In this document: piece after piece, positions 23,830 through 31,976 of the stretch
Layout of the letters: every line of letters starts with the position of its first letter
Numbering within the stretch: position 1 is the stretch's first letter
Origin: VRUE01 sp963715455
GTDB lineage: Bacteria; Actinomycetota; Thermoleophilia; Solirubrobacterales; 70-9
Direction of reading: 5' to 3'
Length of the DNA stretch: 64,000 bases
Assembly (NCBI GenBank): GCA_963715455.1
Contig: OY970245.1
Location: 2,170,001-2,234,000, forward strand
The notes under the pieces: generated by a model
Told to the model about the DNA's origin: nothing
What the model saw: only the letters and a program-made list of their open reading frames with translations
Databases searched by the model: none
Translations under genes and position numbers: made by a program

Positions 23830-24249
23830 TCACCTCCCAGCAACGTGCAGCTCCAGCGCGTGGATCTGGCGCTGGCCGTAGGAGCCGGTCTGCACCGGGC
23901 CGGCGGCGCTGATCAGGTCGCCGACCTCCGGCAGCGGATTGGGGCGCAGGCCCTTGCGCACGTCGATCGCGGTCAGGCCCGGCAGGCTGATGCCCTGTGG
24001 GTCGGCGACGACGAAGTGGGCGTCGCCGTCGCCGTCGGGGTCGACCCGCTCGACGAAGGTGATCCGCCCTTCAGTCGTACGGCAGTCGGCGAGGCCCGCC
24101 GGGCAGTGGGACGGGGTAACTGCTGCGGCCCGCGACCGGCCCCCCGCCTGTGCGGGCGGGGACTCGGCGCCATCGTCCCCGCATCCCACGACGAGGACGA
24201 TCGCGGCCACCAGCGCGGCAACGCCGGGCCTTGCCCGCCAGCCGGCCAA
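23830..24249 (-). CDS. small exported lipoprotein with OB-fold-like domain
   Basis: A ~139-residue protein with a hydrophobic signal and lipobox-like VLVVGCGDD. The mature part (EGRITFVERVDPDGDGDAHFV ... GDLISAAGPVQTGSYGQRQIHAL) resembles short OB-fold proteins. I favour the TTG at 24249, overlapping the stop of the monooxygenase gene, because it places the signal at the very N-terminus; a start at 24342 would lie inside the preceding gene. It is probably co-transcribed with the monooxygenase. Function unknown. Confidence 0.6.
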   Translation of the reverse strand: MAGWRARPGVAALVAAIVLVVGCGDDGAESPPAQAGGRSRAAAVTPSHCPAGLADCRTTEGRITFVERVDPDGDGDAHFVVADPQGISLPGLTAIDVRKGLRPNPLPEVGDLISAAGPVQTGSYGQRQIHALELHVAGR

Positions 24250-24250
24250 G

Positions 24251-25732
24251 CTAAGCCGTGAAGCTGTAGTCGTCGAGGTCGAAGCGGGCGCTGCGCCAGA
24301 TCGTCTCCGGGGTCGTCGCCGCGCGAAACGGGGCGTCGCCACGGGCGTCGAAGTAGTAGCTGTTCGCCGTCGCGCAGTTGCCGCCGAAGAACACCTGGCG
24401 CTTGCGCCGCGCCAGCATCTTCTCGAAGTAGCGGCGATTCGCCTCGCTTCTCACTTCGACGGTGGTTGCCCCGGCGCTGCGGGCACGGCGCAGGCAGCGG
24501 ACGATGTGCCGCGCCTGGTTCTCGATCAGGTTGAAGTAGCTGGAGCCGTTGAAGCCGTAGGGACCGAGGATCAGGAAGAGGTTGGGGAAGCCGGGCACAC
24601 TGACACCCTCATAGGCCTGGAAGCGGTTCTCGTCCCACCACTCGGCCAGCTCGACTCCGTCGCTACCCCTGACCGAGAAGGCGGGCATGTTGCCCTTGTC
24701 GAACACCTGGAAGCCGGTGGCGAGGATCAGCGTGTCGACCTCGTGCTCGACGCCCTCGACGGTGCGCACCGCTCCCGGTGTGATCGCCCCGATCGCACTC
24801 GTCTCCAGCTCGACGTTGGCGCGATTGAAGGCGGCCAGATACTCGTTCGAGAAGCTCGGTCGCTTGCAGCCCAGCCCGTAGCGCGGCGTCAGCTTCTCGC
24901 GCACGACGGGATCGTGGACCTGGCGGCGCAGGTGGCGCAGCCCGATCCGTTCGGCCGCCGTGGCGGCGGGAACGACTCCGTGGAAGTGCGCCGGCAGCGG
25001 GAAGTTGAGCTCGACATAGGCCTGGCTGAGAGCGCGGGTCACCGCCTGGGCGCCGGGCACGCGGCCAAGCAGCTGCCGGGCACGGGGGCCGATGCGCGCG
25101 TCGGGCTTGGGCAGGCACCAAATCGGCGTGCGCTGCAAGACGGTCAGCTGCTCGACTTCGGGCGCGATCGAGGGAATCACCTGAACCGCCGAGGCGCCGG
25201 TGCCGATGATCGCCACCCGGCGGCCGCGCAGATCCTGCCCGTGGTCCCAGCGCGCCGTGTGCATCGTCGTGCCGGCAAAGCTCTCAAGGCCGGGGATCTC
25301 GGGTGGCTTGGGCTGGGTGAAGATGCCGGTGGCGCCGACCAGGAAGCGCGCCGTCACGTCGTTGGCTCCCTCGACCGCGAGTCGCCAGAGGCGCTGCTCG
25401 TCATCGAAGCTCACCGCGGCGACTTTCGTCCCGAGCCGGATCCGCGAACGCAGGCCGTAGGCATCGACGCAGTGCTCGGCGTAGGCCTTCAGCTCACGCC
25501 CCGGCGCGTAGACACGTGACCAGTCGGCGCGCTGCTCGAAGGAGAACTGGTAGCTGAACGAGGGAATGTCGACGCCGATGCCCGGGTAGGTGTTCCAGTG
25601 CCAGGCGCCGCCAACGCCGTCACCGGCCTCGAGCATCGTCCAGTCGCGAATTCCCGCTTGGTCGAGCTTGATCGCCGTGCCGATCCCGGAGAAGCCGGCG
25701 CCGATCACCGCTACCTCGTGGTCGGGAGACAT
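24251..25732 (-). CDS. flavin-containing / Baeyer-Villiger-type monooxygenase
   Basis: A 493-residue FAD/NADPH monooxygenase. It has the FAD motif VIGAGFSGIGTAIKL at the N-terminus, the Baeyer-Villiger-type fingerprint FAGTTMHTARWDH near residue 158, the NADPH motif IIGTGASAVQ and the ATGFQVFD motif near the C-terminal third. Such enzymes insert oxygen next to a ketone or oxidise heteroatoms. It shares a transcript with the small lipoprotein gene. Substrate unknown. Confidence 0.92.
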   Translation of the reverse strand: MSPDHEVAVIGAGFSGIGTAIKLDQAGIRDWTMLEAGDGVGGAWHWNTYPGIGVDIPSFSYQFSFEQRADWSRVYAPGRELKAYAEHCVDAYGLRSRIRLGTKVAAVSFDDEQRLWRLAVEGANDVTARFLVGATGIFTQPKPPEIPGLESFAGTTMHTARWDHGQDLRGRRVAIIGTGASAVQVIPSIAPEVEQLTVLQRTPIWCLPKPDARIGPRARQLLGRVPGAQAVTRALSQAYVELNFPLPAHFHGVVPAATAAERIGLRHLRRQVHDPVVREKLTPRYGLGCKRPSFSNEYLAAFNRANVELETSAIGAITPGAVRTVEGVEHEVDTLILATGFQVFDKGNMPAFSVRGSDGVELAEWWDENRFQAYEGVSVPGFPNLFLILGPYGFNGSSYFNLIENQARHIVRCLRRARSAGATTVEVRSEANRRYFEKMLARRKRQVFFGGNCATANSYYFDARGDAPFRAATTPETIWRSARFDLDDYSFTA

Positions 25733-25787
25733 AACGCAGCCAGGATAGGCGCTCAGGCGTCAAACGACCTCTTGTACGGCGCGGATA

Positions 25788-25884
25788 AGGCGGAAAAATC
25801 CTTTCTGCCTTTCACGGCTAAAGCCCTTTGGACAGATGGTCGATGCCCCAGCGCTGGCGGAGCCTCGATTTCCGCCTTCGGAAA
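25788..25884 (+). promoter_or_regulatory. candidate structured 5' leader of surface-protein operon
   Basis: Upstream of the camelysin-like gene the sequence holds three successive hairpins: AGGCGGAAA/TTTCTGCCT (25788-25810), GGC-TAAA-GCC (25816-25825) and TTTCCG-CCTT-CGGAAA (25869-25884), followed by a strong AGAGGGGGAA ribosome-binding site. A leader of this kind could be regulatory. It does not convincingly match a riboswitch class known to me. Confidence 0.35.
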
Positions 25885-25905
25885 GCAATAAGAGGGGGAA
25901 TCGTG

Positions 25906-26376
25906 ATGGGCTGGACCAGCAGGAAACGAGTACTTGTCGCGCTTGGCAGCACGATCGCGTTGGCAGCCACGGGCGCCGCGATCGCCTATTTCACGTCGAG
26001 CGGCTCCGGCACCGGCACGGCGAGCGTTGGCTCGGCATCGGCGGTGACGCTGCACGCCACGGTCAACTCGAATCTCTACCCGGGCTCGTCCTCGCCGGTC
26101 TCGCTCACGGTGGACAACCCGTCCTCGGGCGTGCAGCGCGTCGGCACGGTGACGCTGTCGAGCATCAGCGTCGATTCCGGGCACTCGGGCTGCAGCACCG
26201 TGATCACCGGCGGCAATCCGGACTTCACCATGGCCCCGGTCAACGTCAACGAGGTCTTCCCGCCGGGCAACGGCCAGAGCGTGGCCGCGACCGGGACCCT
26301 GACGATGAACGAAACCGGGGTCAACCAAGACCCTTGCCAGGGCGCGACGCTGACCCTGCACCTGGTCAACAGCTAG
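25906..26376 (+). CDS. camelysin/TasA-like secreted protein
   Basis: A 156-residue exported protein. The N-terminus has a basic start, a hydrophobic signal and the AYFTSSG motif that follows the signal peptide in SipW/TasA/camelysin-type proteins. The mature part is strand-rich and ends in a segment containing NQDPCQGATLTLHLV. ATG 25906 is preceded by AGAGGGGGAA at good spacing. It leads a three-gene set of surface proteins; the next gene shares its C-terminal NQD-x-CQGA motif. A role in a cell-surface fibre or matrix is inferred from the family. Confidence 0.72.
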   Translation: MGWTSRKRVLVALGSTIALAATGAAIAYFTSSGSGTGTASVGSASAVTLHATVNSNLYPGSSSPVSLTVDNPSSGVQRVGTVTLSSISVDSGHSGCSTVITGGNPDFTMAPVNVNEVFPPGNGQSVAATGTLTMNETGVNQDPCQGATLTLHLVNS

Positions 26377-26384
26377 CCAATCCC

Positions 26385-27119
26385 ATGCCGGGCAGCGTCA
26401 GAGTCCTCGCGGGGGCAGCCGTGCCACTCGTCTGCCTGGGCGCCGTCGCCTATGCGGCGGCACCCCGGGGGGGCGAGCGGCCGCCAGCAGGCAAACCTGC
26501 CGCGGCGTCGCTGCCCCGGCCGGCGATCGTCCAGCACCCGGAGAAGGTCTCGACCTCCTCCACCGTCAGGTTCGGCTTCACCGCCAACCGGCGCTTGCGG
26601 CGCTTCCAGTGCCGCTTCGACCGTGGCGGCTGGCGCGCCTGCCGAACGCCCGCGCTCTACGCCAAGCTGGCCCCGGGCCGACACTCCTTCGCCGTGCGCG
26701 GGCTTGATAAGCGGGGCCGGCGCAGCACCGCGGCCCGTTTTCGCTGGCGGCTCCTGGAGCCCAAGGACTTCTCGATCGAGCCACACCTGGACCGCATCGG
26801 CGCCCTCTATCCGGGCGCTCCGGCCCTCTGGCTGCCCGTGACAATCACCAATCCCAACCCGGTGCCGATCCTCGTCACCAGCCTCGAGGTGGCGGCCACC
26901 GCTGACCCACCGGGCTGCGCTCGCGCCGCGAACCTCTTCCTGGCACCGGCCAGCCTCTCCGGCGCTGTGCCGCTGCGCATCCCGGCCGGTGGCTCGGCCA
27001 GCCTGCCCGCGCCGGGCATCTCACCCCCGGCGATCGGGCTGCGCGACCTGCCGGTCAACCAGGACGCCTGCCAGGGCGCCAGCTTCCCGCTCGCCTTCTC
27101 CGGGAGGGCGCACGGATGA
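26385..27119 (+). CDS. secreted protein with camelysin-like C-terminal domain
   Basis: A 244-residue protein with an N-terminal hydrophobic signal (VRVLAGAAVPLVCLGAVAYA). Residues ~50-125 resemble extracellular beta-sandwich domains (VRFGFTANRRLRRFQCRFDRGG..CRTPALYAKLAPGRHSFAVR), a pattern common in actinobacterial surface proteins. The C-terminal part (LPVTITNPNPVPILVTSLEV .. NQDACQGASFPLAF) repeats the domain of the preceding gene. It follows that gene by 8 nt and overlaps the next by 4 nt. No enzymatic motif is visible. Confidence 0.65.
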   Translation: MPGSVRVLAGAAVPLVCLGAVAYAAAPRGGERPPAGKPAAASLPRPAIVQHPEKVSTSSTVRFGFTANRRLRRFQCRFDRGGWRACRTPALYAKLAPGRHSFAVRGLDKRGRRSTAARFRWRLLEPKDFSIEPHLDRIGALYPGAPALWLPVTITNPNPVPILVTSLEVAATADPPGCARAANLFLAPASLSGAVPLRIPAGGSASLPAPGISPPAIGLRDLPVNQDACQGASFPLAFSGRAHG

Positions 27120-28993
27120 GGCGGCTGCTGCCAGGGGGGCTGACGGGCGCCGTGCTCGCCGTTGGGCTGATCGTCGCGACCGCCTCGGGCACCGCGCTTG
27201 CCTACTTCACCACCACCGGCGCGGGCAGCACCTCGGCCGGCATCTCGAAACTGACCACGCCGACAATCTCCTCGGCGACGCCCGCGGTCGGCGGCACCGT
27301 GGCGCTTAGCTGGGCGGCAGTGACGCCGCCGGGCAGCGGCGCAGTCACCTATCGCGTGACCCGCGATGGCGGGGCCCCGGCCGGCAACTGCCCGAGCAGC
27401 TCCTCGCCGGCCACCGTCACCAGCTGCACCGACAGCGGCCTGACGGTCAGCACGCACAGCTATGAAGTGACCGCGAAGTGGCGTTCGTGGAGCGCCACGA
27501 GCTCGACCGCGACGGCGAAAATCACCGTCGGGCCCGCCACCCACCTGGACCTCAAAGCGGCCTCGAGCACACCCACCGCCGGTGTGACCAACAACCTGAC
27601 GATCACCGCCCAGGACGAAAACGACGCCACCGTCACCACCTACACGGGGGCCAAGAGCCTCACCTTCTCCGGCGCCTCGGCCAGCCCTGGCGGCAACACG
27701 CCGACGGTCACCAACAGCTCCGGTACCCAGGTCAACTTCGGCACGGCAACGCCGATCAACTTCACCCTGGGCGTAGCCAGCGTCTCCTCCTCGAAAAACG
27801 GCGTCATGCGCCTCTACCGCAGTGGCGCCACGACAATCGACGTGACCGACGGCACGATCTCCAGCTCGCCGGACCCCACGCTCACGGTCGTCGCGGCGGC
27901 CACCTCGAAAATCGTCCTAGGGGTGACCAAAACGAGTCAGACGGCCGGCGAAACGAATGCCGCGACCGTCACCGTGGCCGATACCTACGGCAACCCGATC
28001 CCCTCCTACACCGGCTCGAAAAGCCTCACCTTCACGGGAGGCTTGACCAGCGGAGGGGGCAACGTGTCGACGGTGACCAACAGCTCAGGCACGCCGGTCG
28101 CCTTCGGCAGCAGCACGGCGATCGACTTCAACGCCGGCGTGGCCAGCGTCAGCGGTGAAACGAATGGCCTGATGACCCTCTACAAAAGCGGCTCCAACAA
28201 CCTCAAAGTGACCGACGGCTCGCTGACCAGCGCCCAGGTCACGGTCAGCGTCGCCGCCGCAACCGCATCGCGCCTATCTCTCTCCGCCGCCTCGACCACG
28301 CCCACAGCGGGGGCCAACGACAACCTGACGATGACCGCATTCGATCCCTACGGCAATACAGCCACCTCCTATACCGGCGCCAAAAACCTCACCTTCTCGG
28401 GCTCCTCGGCAAGCCCCAACGGCACCCTGCCAACGGTCTTCAACAGCGCCGGCACGGCGATCAACTTCGGCTCGGCGACGGCGATCACCTTCAGCTCCGG
28501 CGCCGCTTCGGGCTCCTCTTCGAAAAACGGAGTGATGAAACTCAACCGCTCGGGGGCGGCCAGCATCTCGGTCAGCGACGGCACGATCTCGACCAGCACC
28601 CCACTGGCCGTCACCGTCAAAGCGGGCTCGGCCTCGCGACTCGCCTTCTCCAACGTGACGATCAGCGCCGGCGTGCTCGGCTCGACCTGCCTCTTCACCT
28701 GCTCGGTCACCGGCCTGGGCAACAGCGGCACGGTCAAAGCGCGGGTCAACGTCACCGACACGCTCGGCAACACGGTCGAAGGCGTCGGCAACAGCCATGC
28801 GGTCAAAATCACCTCGACCGGTGGCACGATCGGCGGCACCCCGCTCGCGATCGCCAGCTCGGGACCCGCCGAATCGAGCGGTGAATTCACCTACACCGCG
28901 CCGGCCAGCGGCAACTTCAGCAACACGATCACCGCCGCGACCTCGGAAGGCGCCACCTACACCAGCGCCACCCCCTTCACGACGAGCAAATAG
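27116..28993 (+). CDS. repeat-containing secreted surface protein with camelysin-like N-terminus
   Basis: A 625-residue exported protein. A signal sequence is followed by AYFTTTGAGS, as in camelysin-like proteins. Residues ~45-140 form a fibronectin III-like domain (SWAAVTPPGSGAVTYRVTRDGG). Three tandem repeats of about 120 residues follow (~140-500), each with TPTAG..NNLTITA, YTGAKSLTFSG, a VTNSSGT or VFNSAGT strand, and SSKNGVMRLY or its variant. The last ~120 residues are a further Ig-like domain. Cys is nearly absent outside two short segments. It is translationally coupled to the gene before it and likely forms part of one surface structure with it. Confidence 0.75.
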   Translation: MRRLLPGGLTGAVLAVGLIVATASGTALAYFTTTGAGSTSAGISKLTTPTISSATPAVGGTVALSWAAVTPPGSGAVTYRVTRDGGAPAGNCPSSSSPATVTSCTDSGLTVSTHSYEVTAKWRSWSATSSTATAKITVGPATHLDLKAASSTPTAGVTNNLTITAQDENDATVTTYTGAKSLTFSGASASPGGNTPTVTNSSGTQVNFGTATPINFTLGVASVSSSKNGVMRLYRSGATTIDVTDGTISSSPDPTLTVVAAATSKIVLGVTKTSQTAGETNAATVTVADTYGNPIPSYTGSKSLTFTGGLTSGGGNVSTVTNSSGTPVAFGSSTAIDFNAGVASVSGETNGLMTLYKSGSNNLKVTDGSLTSAQVTVSVAAATASRLSLSAASTTPTAGANDNLTMTAFDPYGNTATSYTGAKNLTFSGSSASPNGTLPTVFNSAGTAINFGSATAITFSSGAASGSSSKNGVMKLNRSGAASISVSDGTISTSTPLAVTVKAGSASRLAFSNVTISAGVLGSTCLFTCSVTGLGNSGTVKARVNVTDTLGNTVEGVGNSHAVKITSTGGTIGGTPLAIASSGPAESSGEFTYTAPASGNFSNTITAATSEGATYTSATPFTTSK

Positions 28994-28996
28994 CCG

Positions 28997-29632
28997 CTAC
29001 TGGGCGGGGGGTGTGATCAACGCGATCGGCACCGCGAGGCCGGCCGAGCGGCGCAGGGTGGCGATGCGGCGGTCGGGCTGGACCGCGTCACGGATCTCGC
29101 TGACGCGATCGCCGAGCGAAGCAACCGTTGCCTCGAGGTCCGGGGCGACGAAGGCCAGGCCCCAAAAGAAGGCGGGCCGGTCTCCACCGGTCCGCTCGAT
29201 CGCCTCGGGCGGCGCCTGGACCACCTCGAGGATGACCCCGCCGAGGCGGAAGAAGGCTTGCCGTGGCGCGCCGGCCGGGGTTGGCTCCTCGCGGATGCGT
29301 CGCAGGTCGAGCCCGGCCTTGCTCAGCGCAGCGGCGCTGCGGTCGAGGTCGGAGCTGATCGCCACTACGTGGTCGAGCCCGGTGACGCCGTTCGGATGCG
29401 ACGGCGCCGCCTCGGGCGGCGGTCGGTCCGAGCTGACGGTTGGCAGCCCATCCAGCTCCGCGGCCGTTACGCCACGCAGCGACCAGGCGCTCAACCCCTT
29501 AGCGCCTGCTTCGCTCGTGAGCCGGATACGGGCCTCGCCGACGACGCACACCTCGCCCTCGACCAGGAAGCCGCACTCGCGCCAGGCCTCCGGCCGGTCC
29601 CCAACCTTCAGCTCGTCGAGCGTCACCGCCAC
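28997..29632 (-). CDS. VOC (glyoxalase/bleomycin resistance) superfamily protein
   Basis: A 211-residue protein with a VOC fold: GLDHVVAISSDLDRSAAALSKAGLDLRR near the middle and the metal-site Glu in GGVILEVVQAP. The N-terminal ~80 residues are a poorly conserved first half. Metal-dependent lyases, dioxygenases and binding proteins share this fold, so no reaction can be named. It converges on the surface-protein operon with only 3 nt between stops. Confidence 0.78.
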   Translation of the reverse strand: MAVTLDELKVGDRPEAWRECGFLVEGEVCVVGEARIRLTSEAGAKGLSAWSLRGVTAAELDGLPTVSSDRPPPEAAPSHPNGVTGLDHVVAISSDLDRSAAALSKAGLDLRRIREEPTPAGAPRQAFFRLGGVILEVVQAPPEAIERTGGDRPAFFWGLAFVAPDLEATVASLGDRVSEIRDAVQPDRRIATLRRSAGLAVPIALITPPAQ

Positions 29633-29656
29633 GGGCTAACCGTAGATCGTTCTTGC

Positions 29657-30385
29657 CTAGGAGAGGCTGGAGAGCGCCGTCGCCACGGCGAAACCGAGCG
29701 TCGTGACGAGGCCCGCTACGCGGCCCGACTCGCGGGTCGCCTCGGGGATCATCGAGTCGATCAGCATGACCAGCAGGGCCCCGGCGGCGAAGCCGTCGAT
29801 GCCGGCCTGCAGGTCACCAGAGGCTGCGTCGGCGATCGCGTAGCCGGCGACGCTAGCCAGGGCGCAGATCGTTGCGACCGCGCCTCAAAGGCCGAGGACG
29901 CGGCGCCGATCGGCGCCGCCCTCGCGCATCTCGCTTGCCGAGCCGATCGCCTCTGGGAGGTTGGAGACGAAGATCGCGACCAGCAGCCCGATGCCGATCC
30001 CCTCCCCACCGGCCAGGCCAATGCCGAGCACGAGCTGCTCGGGGATGCCGTCGAGGAAGGCGCCCAGGGCCAGGGCGCTCCCCGGGTCCGAGCCGCTGAT
30101 CCGTCCCGACCGCCCGCGCCCGGCCGAAAAGCGCTGGGCGATCAGCCCGTCGAGGCCGTAGTAGGCGAGCGCGCCCGCCCCAAGACCAAGCGCCGTGGCG
30201 CCGAGACTGCCGACCCGCAGCCCCTCGGCGGCGAGCTCAAAGCTGACCGCGCTGATCAGCGCACCGGCGCCGAAGGCCAGCACGAGGCCAACCTGCCCTG
30301 CCGGCCAACGGCGGGCGAAGGCAAGCAACGCGCCGAGCACCAACGAGGAAGATGCGAGGGCTCCCCAGGCCAGCGCCGCGTCCAT
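29657..30385 (-). pseudogene. ZIP-family metal transporter interrupted by in-frame TGA
   Basis: The frame reads as a 242-codon ZIP (ZupT-like) transporter with the conserved SNLPEAIGSASEMR segment (metal-binding His replaced) and GFAAGALLVMLIDSMIPEA. At 29885-29887 a TGA interrupts it after RRRVLGL; the frame then continues without shift as GAVATICALASVAGY to a TAG at 29657. In relatives the interrupted position is a Trp (LWG), so one base change (TGG to TGA) explains it. As written the product ends at residue 166, losing the last three membrane spans. A recent nonsense mutation, a sequencing error or read-through are all possible. Confidence 0.8.
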
Positions 30386-30514
30386 CGGTCGAGCATATCC
30401 ACGTCGATCCCGTGGTTCGTGAGATCGGCGGGGGAGCTACGCCCGGCCGTCGATCGTGGTCAGCGGAGGAAATCGGCAACGTGGTGGTCTTCGCCGACCT
30501 CTCGGTGGCTCTAG

Positions 30515-31030
30515 CTAATGCGCTTGATTGCCTCCCGCACCAACTACATTCGCTGACACGGGCCACCGTCTGGCCGGAGGCGACACGCTTCCGTCATATA
30601 GCGACCGCTTGCCGAGCCTTTGATGGAGGTGCACTACGTACTCGACCAGCACTTCCACTCCAGCGCAACTCTTTTCGGCACGATGAACCAAATATGCCGT
30701 CAGAATAGCTCGCCCAGGACGCTCGACCTTACGTACCCGTTGAATCTCTGGCAATGGCCTTAGATGGTGCGCATCTGGCCCTGGGCACCATCCCACATAG
30801 CCACCGATTCTCACTCTCTGAGGCCCCAGGATACCTAGGACTTTCCATCTAATCGGACTGGCTTTCCCATCACGGATGGTTTGGGATCTTTCTCGAGGGC
30901 CTACCGTATTTTTCGCGCCGCTTTCACCCGTATCCCGGCCAAGCGACTCGCTTGCCAATATTAGAGTGCCGCCAAGCATCAACGACACAATGCCGAGTTG
31001 AAGTCCTTTCGCGCGAGTAATGGTGGTCAT
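30515..31030 (-). CDS. exported protein of unknown function, AT-richer than its surroundings
   Basis: A 171-residue protein with a hydrophobic signal (LQLGIVSLMLGGTLILASE). The mature part shows KVLGILGPQRVRIGGYVGWC, EIQRVRKVERPGRAILTAYL, a Cys pair and a C-terminal LYDGSVSPPARRWP segment; this last signature seems typical of a small secreted family in related actinobacteria, which I cannot name. Start at ATG 31030; an in-frame extension upstream is not signal-like. Base composition and codon use are clearly less GC-rich than in neighbouring genes. Confidence 0.6.
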   Translation of the reverse strand: MTTITRAKGLQLGIVSLMLGGTLILASESLGRDTGESGAKNTVGPRERSQTIRDGKASPIRWKVLGILGPQRVRIGGYVGWCPGPDAHHLRPLPEIQRVRKVERPGRAILTAYLVHRAEKSCAGVEVLVEYVVHLHQRLGKRSLYDGSVSPPARRWPVSANVVGAGGNQAH

Positions 31031-31480
31031 TATTTCACCGTAGCTATGTGTAGATTGCCAATCTGAGCGAGTAGCGAGCCCATCTACCACTAGCGCGGCA
31101 GTTGCTTTCGCCAGTCCTTTGAGCTTGTTATATCGAATCCCAACCACGTACCCGCACTTCACCTTTTCGGTTCGAGCACCAGACGTACAGAGAAACTCGC
31201 CTTTTCTCGCCACCGCTGACCGACTGATAGGCGGCTGGCTCCCATTGTTACCAAAAATATGGTGTGGCGCCAAGCTTGTCCAGGGAGTCAACTGAGCTAT
31301 CTACAGGGAAATATGAACCACCAATCACGGTCTCCGTGGAACTCGGTCCGGCTCAGGCAAGCTGATGACGCGTAGCTAGCGACCGGCGGAGCGCCGGCAA
31401 GTCTGGACGCTCCAGGTGGTATTCGGAAGCCAAAAGCTTAGCCTCGCCCAGACCACCGGCGTGCGAGGGCAGGCGGTCGG
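31031..31480. other. 450-bp gap without a recognisable gene
   Basis: This stretch between two minus-strand secreted-protein genes is AT-richer than its surroundings. It has no frame with similarity or a good start, no tRNA and no strong hairpin that I can see. It presumably holds the promoter of the gene ending at 30515. Confidence 0.5.
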
Positions 31481-31972
31481 TCAGCGCACCAGGAAGCGGG
31501 CGACCTTCGTCATCGTCCGCGCCTGACCACCGTCTTCGACGTAAATCCGCTTCAGGAATCGGTAGCGGCCGGGGGTGGCGTCCGGCGCGATCATCGAGCG
31601 CAGGCAGGGGGTCGCGGCGCCGGAGGTCAGACGGCGGCGGATCGCGGGCGGTTGATCGTCGCCGAGGGGAGGGTCGGCGACCCAGCGCGAACCGTCGAGC
31701 CTTTGGCGCAGGAGGTCGGCAGAGTAGCCGATCCTCTGCCCGCTGCCATTCCAGAGCCGAACCGCCACCTTACCGCCGCGGACGACCGCCTCGCTCCCCA
31801 CCACGAGGGCAACCCTGCCGGGGGGAAACCTCGGATCGTCCTTGGGCACCTTCGCGCAGAATCCAGATGCCGATGTGGAGGCACCCCCCACAGCGACCCC
31901 GGCACCCGGGGACCCCGCAGCTAGGCACGCACACACTGTGACTGTGACGATTCGCGATCTTCCTGGCATCAC
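31481..31972 (-). CDS. small secreted protein with Ig-like domain
   Basis: A 163-residue protein with an N-terminal hydrophobic signal (IVTVTVCACLAAGSPGAG). The mature part has an Ig-like strand pattern (VVRGGKVAVRLWNGSGQRIGYS, LLRQRLDGSRWV, TPGRYRFLKRIYV) like the small bacterial Ig-like domain proteins that modulate surface enzymes. It lies 4 nt downstream of the giant NHL/protease gene on the same strand, so it is probably co-transcribed and may be its partner, inhibitor or chaperone; this is inferred from position only. Confidence 0.65.
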   Translation of the reverse strand: MMPGRSRIVTVTVCACLAAGSPGAGVAVGGASTSASGFCAKVPKDDPRFPPGRVALVVGSEAVVRGGKVAVRLWNGSGQRIGYSADLLRQRLDGSRWVADPPLGDDQPPAIRRRLTSGAATPCLRSMIAPDATPGRYRFLKRIYVEDGGQARTMTKVARFLVR

Positions 31973-31976
31973 ACGA

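Noticed and set aside
25788..25905. A c-di-GMP (GEMM) riboswitch
   Set aside because: The region has an ACGGCUAAAGCC segment that loosely recalls GEMM ACGCAAAGCC, but the conserved core and tetraloop receptor are not there.
29885..29887. Selenocysteine at the TGA of the ZIP gene
   Set aside because: Homologues have Trp, not Cys, at this position and no SECIS-like hairpin is evident downstream.
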